Below are positions 14,445-15,431 of a stretch of 15,431 nucleotides of DNA, piece by piece (within the stretch, counting starts at the first letter, position 1; the number at the start of each line of letters is the position of its first letter). A program made the translations under genes and the position numbers. The notes beneath the pieces are model-generated. The model ran no database searches, was not told the DNA's origin, and worked only from the letters and a program-made list of their open reading frames with translations. This stretch comes from a bacterium (GTDB lineage: Bacteria > SZUA-79 > Acidulodesulfobacterales > Acidulodesulfobacteraceae). The stretch is taken from NCBI GenBank assembly GCA_021813595.1, contig JAKAKF010000100.1, positions 1 through 15,431 of the forward strand. Direction: 5' to 3'.

Positions 14445-15401
14445 TTATTTATCGAATGTTTCTTCTAAATCTTCAATGGTCTCTTCTTTTACTTCCGCTT
14501 TTTTTTCTTTAAGTATTACAAATATAATGCCGCCTAATATTAAAATAGCCGAAATAAAAAAATTTAACGATATTTTTTCATTTAAAAATATTATGCCTAA
14601 AACTGCCGCTATCGCAGGCGTTAATAATTGAACGGACGATGATAAAACACGGGATAATTTTGTTACTACCTTATACCATAACATATAAAAAAGCGCTGAA
14701 AATATTGCTCCGGATAAGACGCCTAAAATTATCGGTTTTAAATAAATATAAGGCGCATTAATATATTGCCCATCAACAAATTCATTTTTAAAGAACGCAA
14801 ATATTATTATTAAAGGAATAAAATAAATTAAAGAATAGATGAAATTTGATGCGGTTCTTAACAAATATTGTTTTTCAAATTTACCTTTTAATGTATAAAT
14901 TCCCCAGCCTATTCCAGAAATAATCATCATAACGGCACCAAAATACCCAATAAAATTTTTGGGAACAGACAAGCCTTTATATACAAGCAGAACAAAGCCA
15001 CCCATTGAAAGCAAGACGCCTAACCATTGAAACAAAAAAAGCTTTTCTTTGTGAATTAATATTGCATCCCCTATTATGGTGAATTGAACTGCGGAAAATA
15101 CCAAAAGCGCTCCCACAGCAACACTTACTTCAATGTAGCCGATTGAAAAACAAAATGCGTATATAAATAATGCAAATGCGGATAAATAATTTGGTTTTGG
15201 AAGTTTAATTTTTTTATAAGAAATTATTAGAAAAAGTATTAACGCTCCGCTTCCAAGACGCAGCAAGCTATAACATAATGGACTTATTATATTATTCTGG
15301 AGAGCAACTCTTGCAAGTAAAGAGTTTACCGCAAATCCAAAAATTGTGAAAAAGGTCAGTAAAGCAATCCATATATATTTTAATTTATTTGATTTATTCA
15401 T
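14445..15401 (-). CDS. EamA/DMT-superfamily permease
   Basis: This 318-residue protein has ten hydrophobic segments arranged as two EamA halves (about residues 9-142 and 150-296), the layout of drug/metabolite transporters that export or import small metabolites. The end of each half has the typical pattern: FQWLGVLLSMGGFVLLVYKG in the first and LTPAIAAVLGIIFLNEKISLNFFISAILILGGIIFVIL in the second. A charged tail follows (KEKKAEVKEETIEDLEETFDK), unusually acidic. The substrate cannot be predicted. No Shine-Dalgarno is seen before the ATG, and only 30 bases of upstream sequence are in the window, so the promoter is not visible. It ends 299 bases before the sulfur operon starts and need not be related to it. 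Confidence 0.85.
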   Translation of the reverse strand: MNKSNKLKYIWIALLTFFTIFGFAVNSLLARVALQNNIISPLCYSLLRLGSGALILFLIISYKKIKLPKPNYLSAFALFIYAFCFSIGYIEVSVAVGALLVFSAVQFTIIGDAILIHKEKLFLFQWLGVLLSMGGFVLLVYKGLSVPKNFIGYFGAVMMIISGIGWGIYTLKGKFEKQYLLRTASNFIYSLIYFIPLIIIFAFFKNEFVDGQYINAPYIYLKPIILGVLSGAIFSALFYMLWYKVVTKLSRVLSSSVQLLTPAIAAVLGIIFLNEKISLNFFISAILILGGIIFVILKEKKAEVKEETIEDLEETFDK

Positions 15402-15431
15402 AAAAATTTTAGTTAGCTATAAGCATACTTT

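Overview
The window is AT-rich chromosomal DNA, compact and almost entirely coding. Its content suggests a Gram-negative, sulfur-metabolising bacterium of deltaproteobacterial type. The AT-rich, ATA-rich coding together with sulfide:quinone reductase, TusA, DsrE, DUF1641, type IV prepilins and a sigma-54 promoter would fit the Sva0485 / Acidulodesulfobacterales kind of lineage. That placement is inference, because no rRNA or other phylogenetic marker is present. All genes but one (the potassium transporter) lie on the minus strand.

Layout from left to right. Positions 1-1284 hold a pilin locus read leftwards: a MshD/GspI-like prepilin, a MNT nucleotidyltransferase, a HEPN gene cut off in mid-domain, and a second prepilin running off the left edge. 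The MNT/HEPN pair sits between the two prepilin genes. Positions 1333-1361 carry a good sigma-70-type promoter for this locus, divergent from a full-length Kup/Trk-type potassium transporter at 1527-3398. Positions 3455-8054 hold envelope and housekeeping genes: lgt (lipoprotein diacylglyceryl transferase), a secreted LysM-NlpC/P60 hydrolase whose LysM pair was duplicated by a 282-bp perfect DNA repeat, and a long DUF255 thioredoxin-like protein (YyaL/SSP411 family). Positions 8163-9461 form a three-gene unit of two small DsrE/DsrH-like proteins and an LsrF/DhnA-type class I aldolase. Positions 9541-10788 encode an Amt ammonium channel with no GlnK beside it here.

Positions 10931-14384 are the most coherent part: a sulfur operon in the order dsrE-like, tusA, sqr, DUF1641. 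Every gene has a strong Shine-Dalgarno sequence, and the operon ends at a 16-bp perfect-stem terminator. Upstream lies a textbook sigma-54 (-24/-12) promoter on the minus strand. About 85 to 110 bp further upstream are two identical 19-bp palindromes, 23 bp apart, where enhancer-binding proteins normally sit. Together these suggest sulfide- or polysulfide-responsive control of sulfide oxidation at the membrane (SQR), with sulfane sulfur handed to the carriers TusA and DsrE. The DUF1641 partner protein is unusually long and is built of about four copies of a helical repeat, one copied very recently.

The right end (14445-15401) is an EamA/DMT-family permease. I saw no rRNA, tRNA, CRISPR array, insertion sequence or phage gene. 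The three non-coding gaps closest to 300 bases (1285-1526, 10789-11062 and 14146-14444) each hold regulatory signals described below.
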